Part shown: positions 25,398 through 40,000 of the stretch, piece after piece
Layout: each line of letters begins with the position of its first letter
How positions within the stretch are numbered: position 1 is the stretch's first letter
DNA from: Nectonema munidae
Taxonomy: Eukaryota; Nematomorpha; Nectonematoida; Nectonematidae
NCBI GenBank assembly: GCA_030549495.1
Contig: JAUIRK010000402.1
Location: 33,316-97,315 of the forward strand
DNA length: 64,000 bases
Direction of reading: 5' to 3'
Program-made: the position numbers and the translations under genes
Notes under the pieces: model-generated
Seen by the model: only the letters and a program-made list of their open reading frames with translations
Database searches by the model: none
Told to the model about the DNA's origin: nothing

Positions 25398-25560
25398 AAA
25401 AAAAATCTTTATTACATTGTCAATCGAATTATTATGAAGTGTACTCAGAAGCAAAACAACTTTGCTTGCTTTAGCGAAAGAGTATGCCGTCAAAGACATA
25501 GTATCACAAAAAACTGAAATTTCTTTTGCATACATTTGTTTATTTCCAGAGGAACTTCTC
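25398..25560 (-). pseudogene. piggyBac transposase, middle portion upstream of the insertion
   Basis: The minus strand reads MYAKEISVFCDT and KVVLLLSTLHNNSIDNVIK. The 'V-x-L-L-S-T-x-H-N' strand of piggyBac normally lies about 15 residues before the 'E-I-I-x-F-Y-N' block, which is found here at 23040-23439 beyond the inserted element. Sequence further right (to about 25850) may contain more of it, but I could not read it with confidence. Confidence 0.65.
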
Positions 25561-27683
25561 TACGATTTGTTTAAAAGTACCTACAAGACTTGTGCATTCT
25601 GAAACCAGATCTAGGGCGAATTTCTTGATGTAAAATAATTATCACAAGTGATATATAGCCTTTTTTTGAAATACCACTTTGTTGAATTTCGTCATTGTTC
25701 ATTCTACGCGTGAAAGGCTTCTTTACCAATTTCTGAAAATAACAGAAGTCTTTCTTTCTGATAAATATATTTCTAAATTTTATATTAATTACATAATTCT
25801 CTTTACCCTCGAACAGGCACGGGTTCGATTCTATACATTTCAAGTTCAAATTGGAACTAAGCTAATTTTTAAATGAAATAAACCAAATTAGCTTATATAT
25901 ATTTAATGAAAATTTTATTTAACTGAATTTAAAAAAATTCATCTTCCATGTTTAAAACTTTTGGAAGCAATCCTTGAAATTTCGCTATTGATTTATTGCA
26001 ATGAACATAAGTTTTCTATAGGATTCAACATTGGACTATAGCGTGCCAGTTTTAAAATTATAATTATAGAGAAAACACAGCGGCAATTAGTAAAAATGAA
26101 GTTAAACAAAAACTTGCTAAAAAATGTCATTCCTTTAAGAAAAAGAAAAGCCAAGATATGAAGTCAGGCTTCGTGAATTGGAAAAAAATTATTTCTGAAT
26201 CTATTAAAGTTATTAGTCTGGTTCATCGCAATAAACTAATAGCAAAAATAAAATTGCAATAAACCAATAGCGAAGGCAGGTGTATAACTTTTCAAGTTCA
26301 AATTGGCACTAAGGAAATTCAAATTGGTACTAAGTAAATTTAAATTTAATTTCTTAGTCCTTCATGAAACTTTGCTTGTTCTCCTCATATAGCAGTCATA
26401 GCTACAATTACTACGAGAATCTGATTTTTAGGCTTCTCAAGGTCTCATTTTGATTAGGATTTTTTTTTAAATAATTCTGATTACAATTCTAGGAATTTCT
26501 ATGATTCTGATTAAAATTAGAATCAACTCAAAATATACCCTTGATAAATGACCTGCTTCTAGACTTTAGAAACCACTGAGTCAATAATTGTTGTAAAATG
26601 GAAAGATCATATTAGTGATGAAAATCGAGGAGGAAAATAAAGTAAATAACATAAAAATGACTAATATGAAAAATAGATAAAAGTAAAAGTGGAAATTTTA
26701 AACTAAAAAAAGATAATAAGATATATTTTCAAACTTTTTTTTTACAAATTATAAAATAGTGAATGAAAATCAGGATTCCGTTATTTAGAGTCGGGTAAAA
26801 TGGCTTCAACTGACACCCATATGCTATATATAATAAAGCTCGCTAAAGAAGATAACCAACGTTCATGAATTAAATCAAATTTTCAGTGTTAAATGATGTT
26901 ATATATTAATATATTGAACTTAACTCTGATTCTTTAGCATTGATTCTACTTTAACTTCGATAAATGTTAATTATTGAAATTTTAAATTTTTCTTACAGTC
27001 ATGTTTCAAAGAAGATGCAAATTACTGTCTACAAAAAGCACGTTCGTTTTTTTAGGAGGTAAAATTATTTTATTTATTGTATTATTTAATTAATAATAAT
27101 TTAAAACAACATAACCAAAAAATTATCTTGGAAAAATGAATGAATCCTCGGAAAAAATATGTCAAGTTTAATTTTACAATAATGCTTACATTAGTAATTT
27201 AAAATGACCTAGGGTCCTTTAAACAATTACATCCCCTCTGTTCTTAGAGAACAAAGACGCTTACCCGAAAATATAAAATTCTACTAAAAGGAATTTTTCA
27301 AGAGTGTAAAATATGAATATAGAAAGTAAATTTTAAATGCTTCTTTTAACTTTTGATTATTTGTGAAATTATCTACAAAAAAACATTAATATCAAAAGAA
27401 AAGTTAAAACAAGAAATTTTATGGAAATGGCGGGCGGTATATGTGGTAAAGGTGTAAGATTATATTGAAAATCATTATATCAATGTATCACGAATTTTAT
27501 TGCAAAACGAATGCATACTTAAAAAGGTTTACCAAGCAAGAATTTACAGAAGGACTGTATTTGAGTTGAACACTTTGGATCAATGCTTTGCTGCTATCCC
27601 ATTGATAGACTTCAGTCAAAATAGAGAAACAGCTTTTAAAGATTTGCTCCAAGAAATGTGTAGGCAAAAAAAGAATAAAATAC
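25561..27683. other. Intergenic stretch 3' of attractin
   Basis: No coding or repeat feature is supported. The right end presumably holds the attractin 3' UTR. Confidence 0.35.
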
Positions 27684-27689
27684 TTTATT
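27684..27689 (-). promoter_or_regulatory. ATRN: Candidate polyadenylation signal (AATAAA)
   Basis: AATAAA on the minus strand about 130 nt after the attractin stop codon. The position is suitable, but in DNA this AT-rich such hexamers are common. Confidence 0.35.
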
Positions 27690-27814
27690 TTGATAAATAG
27701 AAATGTTAGTGTCAGGATTGTCATTTGGACACGATTGGAAATGTAATACTGTTGTTGATGCTTCAATTTTTACTTATTTCGGTGAAGCAGTCGAAGTGAT
27801 AGAGCATGGATCGT

Positions 27815-28042
27815 TTAGGATGGAACTTTGTTTTCACATTCCGTTTGAGGAGTAAAATTTTTGATGTGCATCGGTGTCATGTTATGTCCTAGAGAAACGA
27901 GAGTTGACCCCAAAGCTAAACCATCTGCACCATATGGCGTATAGTTGTTGCCATCCGTCCCCGTGGGTAGTTTCACCAAAAATGTTAAGACAGCGGCTTT
28001 CTGATCATGGCACGGCTCCAGTGCTATCGGCGTAGCTTTATT
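27815..28042 (-). CDS. ATRN: Attractin last exon: conserved cytoplasmic tail and stop
   Basis: Acceptor ttcctttaag, phase 0. Encodes ATPIALEPCHDQKAAVLTF, LVKLPTGTDG, then GLALGSTLVSLG and ends ENKVPS-stop (TAA at 27815-27817). The 'P-I-A-L-E-P-C-x-x-x-x-A-A-V-L-x-x-x-x-x-L-P-x-G' run is the best conserved part of attractin tails and clinches the identification. Confidence 0.95.
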   Translation of the reverse strand, partial: NKATPIALEPCHDQKAAVLTFLVKLPTGTDGNNYTPYGADGLALGSTLVSLGHNMTPMHIKNFTPQTECENKVPS

Positions 28043-31000
28043 CTTAAAGGAAAACGAATCCAAATAAAAATAGACATGTACAGTCGGACTTGCAATTTAT
28101 AACCACCTGGGTAAATGGATTTGAGACTAACAAAACATTCAATTTTAGATTTGGAAGAAGCAAAACACAATGAAAGAAAAATGCATAAAAGCTTACTTTC
28201 CTCCTTTTAACGTAATACGAAGACTTTTGGTGTTGGAAGTAAAGTGTTAGATAGACGAACGGACGATTTGCCATTTGTTCCATCTCCAAAAACATCCTCT
28301 ATAACAAAAAAAGAAAACCTATCATAGAAGCAAAAGATTTAATTTTTACACAGTTCCATTTTTTTGAAAATATATATTCGACAAAATGAAAATCATTTCA
28401 ATAAAAAATTTTTCATACCTGTCTCATTCTATTTCTACGACATCTCTGTCTAATCTTCCAAAGAACTGTAGCAATTAGCATGATGATGATCAAGCAGCTA
28501 AAAATAAAAGAAGCGATGTAAACAGGTTGATGAAGGTAGGAAGAATATTTAAAAATGGGTGAGTTTCGCACACCTTAACCTACATAACGACATGCATACA
28601 CTCTTCAGGGAATACACTTCAGAAGTAAGCCGTGCTCTAATCTCACAAGAGATCCCTTTCCCAATCATAAACGTACCTTGGAGAATATTAATCGGCAATG
28701 TGCAATTGAACAGCCTGTGTCGAACTATGAGCAAAGAAGGCTCTATGCTGAATCCAACCCGAGAAAAGTAACCAACCAACCTTACTCATGCCCCCGTAAT
28801 TTGAGCGTCGAACATGGTTCGATTGTTTATTTTCATTTTCTCCTTCACTATTGTGTCATAAACGCCTTTAGTATAACAGCTATTTCTTCTCCAAAAATAT
28901 TCCGAGATTTTACGAATTCTTTTTATTTGCTTTTTATAAAAAATGAATACATTGTCAGAATATTTAACTTAAAATGTAAATCCTATGCGTTTCTGAAATT
29001 TTGTTGAACACAAGTGGTGCAATCGCGCTTTGCCGATAAAACCAATGCAATGAACCTTTAACTCACGTTTACACCACTCTTATACCAGAATAATTATGCA
29101 CACTAAGATGCCATCTGCTTATTTAATTGTGAAAACATTTGATTCCAAAATAAGTTTGGCATAAAAACATGAATTACAGACATCCATACAAATCTAAAAT
29201 GTGCACACAGATGAAAACTACGTATTTATACAAAACATAGACTTCACATAATACATCATACACATCATATACATTCATAGGATCGTCACTACTAAAAGTA
29301 AGTTCGCTATAGTTATTGTTACTTTGAACAAATAAGCACTTTGTTTTCTTTATTGTTAAATAGGAAGAAATTTGGTCGGTTTATTTATCCGTTACGTTTA
29401 AAAAAAAAGCGCTAATATTTTAGAAAAAAATACACGAGTATTTTTAGAAAATAACAAAAAAATAATGATATAATTTTGAAGAAAAAGACATATTTGATTA
29501 AATGTGTTCAAAGCAAACATCAAAATGAAAAATACTTTATCCAAATTTATATCAAAATTGAACAAAAGAATATAAAGACACTACAAAAATTGAAATAAAT
29601 TTGTATAAATTTACAATCAAAAATTGAAATACTACATAAAAAGGCTAGTTCATTACTATATAAAGTTTTATAAAACATTTTCCAAAAATGTCTTACGCCA
29701 ATTTTCTTCTCCTCACTTGGTTTATTTATTAATGAGGCAAAACTAAATAACCTTTCCAGGGAAGCAATTGGACAAATATTTGCATTATACTTTTTTAGAA
29801 GAGGTGTTGAAAAGGTGACATTTCTATTCACATGCTTTCCCTTTCCAAGAAACGTATTAGACTTTTGTTTTTAAATTCAAATGTTTGCCGCCAATGTCAT
29901 CAAGCTGAACACTGTTTGCAAATGCACATACAAGAGGTGTGAGCACATCTGGTAAGAAAATGGCGGTGTAGATGTCGAAAATTAATTTATCAATTTACTC
30001 TGAATATAGTAGAGTATCCAAATAGTTTGATAAAAATTTGTGTCTAAAACTTTCATTTTGTCACAAAAATGTGTGTAAAACAAACAAATGCATGCCTATC
30101 TTTTGTGCAAGTGATACAAAATTTGTTGGGAAATAAAAATTAAAAAATTAGGAAGATTTAGTAGCAACTTTTTTAAGCATTTCTTGCTAAACTTTATCTT
30201 CTTTTAACAGTCACCTTTATCATTTTTCTGGAAACGTTGACAGCATAGGCGATGAAAGGAGAGCTTTTTTTACTCAAAAAAATTCCTCTCTTAAAATTAC
30301 TTATATCTTTTTAAAAGTGATTTTATATTGAAATTGAAAACGTAGAAAATTTTATCACCTGAGAAAAGTTGTAAAAAAGTTGATGAGATCCATTTTTTCA
30401 TTTAAAGAAAAGGACACCTAAAAAGGAAAAATATACATAGTAGAGTATTTAGCATTCCAGACACCAGTTCTTTCAAAAATAATTATTTGGCATCAATATA
30501 AATTTTTAATTAGCCTTCGCAGGACACACGAAATTGTACTTACACGGAGGACACACTGATGGAGAAAAAAAAGCCTATAGCTCCATTATGTTATTTCTGG
30601 CAAAAATAGCAAGATAAACCTTAAATAAACTTGTAAATAATTTATCCTGACTTTTTCAAAGTGATAAAACCAAAATATAGCATTTTTAACTTTCGGTTGA
30701 TAATTTAGGAGTTGGGATGCAGGCTTAAGATTTTGACACGCTTAAGTTCTAATGATCCATTTATTGGAATCATCAACCACAAATTATTCAACACTGTGTT
30801 TTCTCCCACTTGATATATTACGTTCATTCTTTATAGGCTTTTGTTATTTTATATATGTGTATTTCACTATTGGTTATAATCGATTTACTTATCTTGTATT
30901 AGTTTCATCGCGCCTCTTTGCCTGAAATACTGTGATCATATGTTACGACATTACGTACATATTGTTTACATTTTATTGGAATCGACTTTCATCTTATCTA

Positions 31001-34000
31001 ATTTTTAAAATACGCCAGAATTATTAAATTACCCTTTATCTAAAATGTCAGCTATTCGCTCCTTTATTTTTATTTTTTCCATCATATACTGTTAACTTTT
31101 TAGTTGTTATTTATTCTTTTATTTTGTTCTCTGTTTGGTTTTCTGTAAATCTTTATTTATCTTTTATAATTCTTTGACTTATTTGTAGCTAAATAAATCA
31201 ATGGATATTAACGTTGACTCCTCTCCTATCAAACGATGTAAAACAATGAGTTCTACTTCTATTTTAACTGAAATTGATAAATTTAAAGATGGCTTGTCAC
31301 ATGGCTTTCACAATTGATGCTCAAAATAGCCTTATAGAAAAATTTTCTAATAAACCTTTGTATGCCGATGTTGTATCTATTCCTGTTTCTGAAACTAAAG
31401 TTTTTAATCCCTCTAATATGGTTAAGCTGAAATTACCTATTTTGAAGCCAAATAAGGAGCAAGTTCTATCCTTTAAGAAAGAAGTGTTTACATGTCTTGA
31501 TCCCTGTAAAAATAATTTATCTATTAAACAGCTTAAAGTAAACTCTGATAAGGCTTTTATAAGCTTTGAAAACTCTCGGCAAAAAGCTAGAGCTCTCTCT
31601 TTTTTGAATGACAAATTCGAAATTATTACTTCCAATACCTTTAAACCAAGGTTTATTATTAAATATATCCCCAGTGACTTAATGGAGACTGACATCATTA
31701 ATTCGATAAATTTTTGTAATGTTGAAATTTCGAAATCAGGGGGTGTTAAATTAATAAAAGTTTTCAAAGGTAATAACAACTTCCAATCTGCTATTGTTGA
31801 ACCCAACTCTGCATTAGCTGCGAAAACTTTGTCAGTGTACACACATATTTTTTGTGGTTTTAATTCGCTTCCTATATCCCTCTCTATTAGAAAACCAAAA
31901 ATTTGTCTAAAATGTGGAAAATATGGTCACTATGATAAATTTTGCAAGTCAAATTGTGACAAATGTTTGAAGTGTTCTGTCCTAGGACACCTTAAAGAAG
32001 TTTGTACCTCGGTAATTTCTAAATGTTTACATTGTAAAGGAGATCATAGTTTCAATGATTCTAAATGTCCTGTTTTTCTTAAAAGAGTGGAGTCAGCTAA
32101 AAAATTTCATGAAAATATGTTGAATTCTTTTATTCAAGGTACATAATGTTATCTCTCTTACATATTAATCTCAGAAAATCTAGAATATCTTGGTATTCTC
32201 TACTATTACTACTCGAAAAAAATCCTTATGATATCGTCTCAATTAACGAACCTTATCTATGGAATGACAAATTACCAGGTCTCCCCTCAACTTATTGTTT
32301 TGCTGCTCTAAAGCTTGATATAAATCAGCAATCCTTCTTTTTAATTTCTAAATCTTTGGATTTCTTTTTCGAAGCCAACCTCTCTAATGAGTTTAAATTT
32401 TTTCTAAATGAGTTTTTTTCTTGTATCTGCGTATTTACATCCTCTTTATACTAACTTGATCCCATCCCTCTTCTCTGAGGTCGTCTGCAATATTGTGTCT
32501 TTTCCATTTGTTATATGTACTGATTCCAACAGTAGGCATTTTTCTTGGGATGTCTAATCTAATTCTCGTGGCCATGAACTTTTTGATTACATACTTGACT
32601 TTGATCTTTTGGTTGTTGATAGCAGTAAGGCCCCTACCTTTCAAAGTCTTAGAACTGATTGTTTCAGTACTTCACATTAAATAAATATTAACTAATATTT
32701 TAAAAATATTAAACTAATAGTTTAATGGCTAATAATATTTTCGGGTGGAGGATTTTAGATGTACCGTCCTTTTCCGATCATGTCTATACAAGTGTCTACT
32801 TAGACTTTTCGATTTCCACGATACCATTCAGACCGAAATTCAATTTTAGCCATTCCAAATATTTTTTGTTTTTCAAAAATGAATTTAATAAACTATTAGT
32901 AAAACACAGTGATACTCCTAGATCTAATGCTGATATTGACATATTAGTAGATAAGCTCATCTCTATTTTCACCCATTCCCTTAAGCATAGTTCATACAAA
33001 GTTGAGGCTAAGCACAGTTTCTGGTGTCCAGCTTTACACAAGTTGCGACAGAAAGTTCGCAGTGCTGATAAGAAGTTTAAACATGATCGCAATTCTAAAA
33101 ACTTACATAGACTTCTTAATATTAAAAAATATTATGTACATATGATTAATTATTTCAAAAAGATCTTTTGGAAACAGTTCTGTGATTTTGACCATAGTAA
33201 TATTTGGTCCAAAATTAAGATTCTCAGAGGCTCTAAGCAAAATTTACTCAGCCTGGTTCTCTGAAGTTGTCTACTGGTTTCACAATGAATCTAAGAAATG
33301 ATCCTCTTCCTATCTTTAACTCTCTATTTGAATCCTCTCATAAATGCTCCTTTGTACTTGATAAATTGTTTTTACCTCCTGATAATATCACATCTTCTGA
33401 TTTGCACTTTGTCCTCAAGAGTTTGAAACATAACTCTGCTCCAGCTTTTGACCAAATTAGATATAATCAAATTAAGCTTGTATTTCCCTTAATTTCTGAT
33501 TTTCTTATGAGTATCTTCAATGTATGTTTGCAGAATGCTTATTTTCCCTCTTCTTTCAAAATTGGTGAAATTATTTTTACTCCTAAAAATAATGAAGATC
33601 AACAAAAACTTCCTAATTGGTGGCCCCTAACACTTCTTTCCTGCCTTGGGAAAATCTTAGAAAAATTAATAAGAATTCACATTTTGAATCATATCTCGAT
33701 GTCAAACTGTTTAAGTAATCTTCAATTTGCTTATATTAATGGTAACTCATGTGAAATTGCCTGTTCTCGTTTAACTTCAAAGATATATTATTGTTTTAAG
33801 TTATGTAAGAGTTTCACCTGTATATTTTTTGATTTTAAAAATGCATTCAACTATGCCTGTCATTCGTGTATTCTCCGAAACATGTCAGAGATGAACTTTC
33901 CCCCTTACCTAATCTCTTTACTTCATTCCTATTTACATAATCGAAAGGTCCATTTGGGTGTTAATCCTTTCTTTTCATTTCCTTTATCTAAGTCTACCCC

Positions 34001-37000
34001 TCAGGGAGGATGTCTCTCCGATATCTTATTTATCATATTGATTAACCCCTTGATTGAACATGCTTTAAAGTGGAACCTTTTTACTCAATGTTATTCTGAT
34101 GATTTTATGATTGGTGTAGAAGGAGATGATCCAACAAGTAATTTGTTATACTTGAGTAAGTTTTTATCTAGCTTTTCTATTCCTGTCATTCACTTGGGTT
34201 GGTGATTAATTTTTCGAGATACATAAAGTTTTGTCCTGATTTATATTTTGATGGCTTCACTTTCAAAGCTGCATCTGAGATAAAGTATCTAGGCCTGCTT
34301 TATAAGAGTAACTTAAATTGGTCCTCTCATTTTTTTGTGAAGCTTTCCAAATGCTCGAAAATTTTCAACTGTCTTAAATATCTTAGTTTCAACTCTACGA
34401 ATCAGACTTATATATTTTTTTCATTAATATTAAATAGAGTTATCCTTCCTATGTTTACTTATTGTATTACTTCTTGGTGTCCTATTCTGAAATATAAAAA
34501 ATACTTGTCTAAGTTTGAAGTCCTTTTTTGTGCATTCTTGAGAAAATGCACCAATTTTCCTAGATCTTGTGCTAAAGATCTCCTCTTTTCTTTCTCTAGT
34601 TTTCTTCAGCCTAAACTTATATTCGAAAAACTTGTTGTCTCCCTTAAACTTTCTCATCTTAGCAAAAACTCTGATTACTTTTCCTTTGGTCTCACGTTTT
34701 CTCCAAAAATTCACTACTCCAACTTTGACTTTTCATATCAACTATTTCGTAAGCATTTCCCTAAAGAAGAGTACTTGAATATTCGACCCTCTCTCCCCTA
34801 TATAGCGTTCCTTATGTTTAATCACTTGAAATTAGTTGTGAAATCATCAGTTCGCTCTTCTAAGAAAGCAGCTCTTTCTTTATGCCATCAAATCCTTTTT
34901 AGATCAAATGCGGTGTTCATTTTTGTGATGGGTCCTATGATCCAGCCTCAGCGTTTGCTAGTTTTAGTTTTGCCTTCTTTTTTCCTGGAAAGAAATATCC
35001 TTCCATACATCGTTCCATGAATATCAATAAATTCTCATCTGCTTTCACAGCTGAGTGCGCTGCTTTGCTATATGCCTTCTTATTTATGGATCAGGAGAAA
35101 GAAAAGTTTTCTTCCTATCAATTGATATATGTTTTTTTGGACTGTAAGAGTCTAATTTCTCTTCTTAAAGAAGGTATAGCAAAAAATTCTTTAATATATG
35201 AAATTCTCTTGCTCTATGAATCCCTTTCATCTTTTTTCAATATTAGATTTATCTGGTGTCCAGGTCATGCTGGCTGCTTTGGTAATGAATTTGTTGATCG
35301 AGCTGCCAAAGATGCTCTTACGTACAAGCCTATTTTTTTATGCATCCTTTGTCCTCCCTAAAATGTCATATAGTCAAAATAATCAATGAAAATTCGTATG
35401 TTGAACTTTCCTGATCTAAATATTTTTTACCCTTCTATTCCTCTATTTCAGACAACCTTGTATTGAGGCTTATTAAATATGGTATACTTTTTGTTTCTAG
35501 TCGCCCTCAGATGGTATATTGGTGCTACTATTTGTAAAAAAATTCTGTATCTTATTGGTAAATATGATTCTCCTCTCTGTAGGTTTGGCTGTTATATTGT
35601 TGAATCATCACCCCACCTTGTATACCATTGTTCGGCAAAAAACCATATTTTTGAAAATTTTGCTTCTAATCTTGCAGTTGAGTTTAACTTCTCTACTACT
35701 TCCTTATGCGACATAATACTTAGAACTGATCTATATTCTGTTTGTGATTCATTTCTTACTAAACTAGAAAAGTTTCTACCATCCTCCTTGATTAGTTTTT
35801 TTTTATATACTTGTTTATGCTCATGTTCATTCTTCATCGTAATGTATCCAACTTTGTGAAATATGGTCCCTGCCCTTTCTCTTTGGTATCTGAGTAGGAC
35901 GTAGGTGTCCATTGGTTATGTCTTACCTTTCCTGCTCCTCTTCTCTCACTCCTCTTTTCTTCTTTCCTTTTATTTTATTTCAATTTTATTTTTTTTTTTA
36001 TATATATTATCTTTGTGGTGAATAGCTGACTTTTCAATATGTATCTCACCTTAATAGCTACATGCCAGCTGCGTCAATTCAAATAACATAACATAACATC
36101 TTATCTATGAAATACTTTTATAATATAAATTTCTCACTTGCTTCAAGTTCATTCTTCACAGTTTATTGATCATTTTGTCATCATAAACGTGCCGATTACG
36201 CAAAGTTTGCATTTTTCTAACGGGAAAATACAGTGTTCAGCATAACTAATTCTCTTCATTTGCTCTTTCTTTATTTTTCAAACATTTTTTGTTTTCCTTC
36301 TATTCTAATGGAATTTTCATCGTCACGTCTAGTTCCTCCCAAGAAAGTGAAGTCTATACATCAACTTCTGAATCAAATGCTTCTGTTATTTTTCGAGGTG
36401 AAGATTACCCAACAGAGGAAAAACTATAGAAAAGAACTGCTCAATGACTTTGCTTTATTTAGGTTGGATTCTCTAATTAGATTCTAACCGTTAGAATCAA
36501 AAAAAGTGGCAAGATTTAAAAGTTTGCCACGAAAAATTGCTGTAAGCGATATACTTGCTTGCTTTGGATGTTTACCTTTTCTGGGACAAGCAAAGGTTCA
36601 AAGAATTTCCACTAAAGTTTTTTTTTCAAAAAATAGGGATCCTTTTTTGCGCGCTGCACTCGGAAGGAGAATGTTTCAATACATAAAAGTATTCATACGA
36701 TTTGATGATGCGAATTGTAGAAATCCTCTGGACAGAGTATCAGCGGTGAGGTATATTTATGACAACTTTTTTAACAAATGTCACAAATATTGGACCCCAC
36801 TTGACGCAGTCACCATTGATGAGCAACTAGTCAAATTTCGGGGTGGCTGTTCATTGAAAATTTATGATCCCCCAAAGCCTGGGCATTATGGGATAAAATT
36901 TTATCATCTAAGTGATTCACACACGTAATACGTCATGAAACCACAAATTTATCTCCAGGATTGTTAGACAAATCAAGCTTTGGAATTTGTAAACGCTTGA

Positions 37001-40000
37001 TAGAAAGCAGTGATCTGCCAGTTGGTTGTGGCACCTTTTTAGATAGGTTTTTTACGTCCCATACTTTAGCTGAGTGGGCGCTTTGCAAAAATTTAACAAT
37101 TTGTGGAACAATAAACCCAATACGCCGCTCTGTTCCCCAAATTTTAAAGCCAAACCCTTTACACACACTAAATTTGAATGAAAGTGAAAGTAAAACTGTT
37201 TACTCAAGGAGCTGTTCACTTTCAGTTTATATACCAGAAAGGCACTCCAGGAAAAACTTAAAAGCGGTTTATGTTCTGTCATCATAGCATAAGAGAAATG
37301 TTTTTATCACAGCACATAAAAACCCGAAAACTTGATTTTATATAATAAACACAAAAGCGGGGTTGATTGTTTTAATGGAATGTCAAGGGACTTCACTAGT
37401 TATAAAGGAGATGGACAGTCGCGGTATTTTAAAATTATCTGGATATAGGTGCCTACAATGCATGGGTTATTTATACGCACAACTGTCCTTGCGCTGCTCT
37501 ACCTATACAGAAAGGAGGTAGAAAAGTTTTTTTTTAATTTTATCACAAAAGCTTTGTTTTAATTCTATGAGCATTCGCGCTAACATTAATTAGATATCTA
37601 GGCCTATCAAAAGTCTTCTTCTTTACTATGGGTTTGCTCCAGAATTGCGAGCATCCGAAAGCAGTTTTTCAAGAGGATACTCCTCAATTTTGGAATGTAG
37701 ACCTAGAACAAGAGGCACTAGGAAGTGTTCTAAATGTAGGAAATTTATGTGCAAAAAACATACCTTATCTGTCTGCTCTTATTGTCATTCTAATTTGTAA
37801 TTTTGCTTTTTTTTTACTGTTTACACAATTTGTATCAAACATAATCACTGTATTGTTATGCTTATTTTCAAATTTCTTACGAGATTTTTTGTAATATTTT
37901 TGATCATTCATGTAATAACTTTTTTATGAATTAAAATTTTCATTTTCTTTTGTTCTTTTTTTTTTGTATTTATAGTTGGCCTTAAATTTTATTTTGACTT
38001 TTGCACACTTTTGAAAAAGCTTTCAAATGTGAGATAAAACTTTTATCTCACACAATGAAAGTTTTTGAAAAAATAATAGAGATTAGACTAAGAAAAATGG
38101 TGAGAATATCAGAGAGCCAATTTGGTTTCATGCCTGAGAAGGGAACAATAAATGCAATTTTTATAATGAGACAGGTGTGGGAAAAATTTGGGGAAAAGCA
38201 AAAAGAGCTACATGCAGTATATGTTGATCTTGAGAAAGCATATGATAGATTACCAAGACAAGAAGTATGGAGATGCTTAAGGAAAAAGTTCGTGCCTGAA
38301 AAATATGTAAAACTAATTATGAAAATGTATGAAAATGTTAAAACCGGTGTTAAAACAATTGTAGGCAAAACAGAAGAGTTTAATGTAAAAATTGGTCTAC
38401 ACCAAGGATCAAGTCTTAGCCCTTTTGTTTTCAATATAGTATTCGATGTTATTACTGATGAATTAAGAGAGGGAATGCCTTGGGAAATTATGTACGCCGA
38501 TGATGTAGTTTTAGTTAGTGAAACAAAAGAAGGAGTTGAAAGAAAACTTGAAAAGTGGGTTCAAGTTTTAGAAAGCAGGGGTTTAAAAATAAATATAAAC
38601 AAGACAGAGTATCTAGTGATGAATGATAGGAATGTACATGATGATATTGACGATAATATGAAAGGTTTAAAGATAGAGGGAGAAGTAATAACAAGAGTAA
38701 AAAATTTCAGATATCTTGGTTCAACTATGATGGAAAATGGCAGAGAAGATGTGGAGATAAATAGAAGAATTCAGTCAGGTTGGAAAAATTGGCGTGATGT
38801 TTCAGGAGTACTTTATGACAGAAAAATGCCTATCAAACTTAAAGGAAAAATTTACAAATCAGTCATAAGACCTGCTATGCTATATGGACGGGAGACCTTG
38901 GCAGTAAAGAAAAGCAATGAAAAGAAATTAGAAGTTGCTGAAATGAAGATGCTAAGATGGATGAGTGGAGTGAACAGAAAAGATAGAATAAAGAACGAAG
39001 TAATTAGGAAAAGTGTCAAAGTCACAAGAATGGCGAATAAGATGGAAGAAGAGCGCTTGAGATGGTTTGGCCATGTCTTTAGAAAAGGTGAAGAAAGTAT
39101 TGAGAGAAAGATAATGGAGCAAGATGTAGAAGGCAAAAGAAGAAGGGGAAGACCAAAGATGAGATGGATGGATTGTAGCTGATGGCAGGAAGAAGAAGAT
39201 TGACTTGAAAAAAGACTGTGAACTGGCTTTGGACAGGAGAAGATGAAAGATACTCATCGCAAACAGCGATCCCATATAGAAATGGGTAAAGCTGCAAAGG
39301 AAGAAGAAGAAGACACTTTTGAAAAAGCGTATGTAATATTTCTGGAATGAATTTTTAGGTTTTTTTGGTTTGAAAATCCTCTGTAAATTATTTTCAGATG
39401 AAATTTTTTTTGAAAAATAAACTTTTTGTCACTTCAGAAAACCACAAAATATTCAACATGATTATGTATTTTATGGTTAAATCAAGTTATGACCAGAGAT
39501 TGCACCCCGGGGACCCTTTCCCCGTTGAAAAAGCGAAAAAAAGCCTCTCCGCTCCTAGAAGAAAATCTCTTTTTTCCCCAGGGAAAAAATACAAGATTAA
39601 ATTCACAGTTATAATCATATTTTTACATTATATGTTAGAGACTATGGTGGCATTTATGTATTATGTGCATTTCAAAGCTATATGTATTATTTATAATTCA
39701 TGATTCAACTTGTAAACAATTCATATGTGGTGGTATTTATGTATTATCTATGTGAATTTCAAAGCTATATGTATTATTTATAATTCATCATGATTCAAAA
39801 CAAAACAGACTCTCTCAGGATTATTGTTTTTAAAATTTTATTAGTTGAACAATTTTGCACTCAAGCAGCGCAAATAAATTAATCATTTCAAAATTTTAGT
39901 GTTCTTCTTGATAAAAAAAATATTTTTTTTTCCTCACGGTGGGAAAAAATTTACTTCAGTGTCCCCGCTCTCAGGGGAGGGAAAAAAAGCCTTCGGGTGC

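Larger units (their letters stand above)
31201..36100 (+). mobile_element. I-superfamily (I/R1-like) LINE with RNase H, nearly full length
   Basis: It carries two ORFs overlapping at ATAATG (32143-32148), ordered gag-like, APE endonuclease, reverse transcriptase, RNase H and a zinc knuckle, followed by a 3' tail of ATAAC repeats (36084-36099). LINEs that keep an RNase H domain belong to the I group. Several frame breaks in ORF2 show it is inactive, but the whole layout is still readable. The 5' UTR boundary and target duplication were not determined. Confidence 0.88.

Noticed and set aside
38048..39297. Several minus-strand open frames
   Set aside because: They are shadows of the RTE reverse transcriptase on the plus strand.
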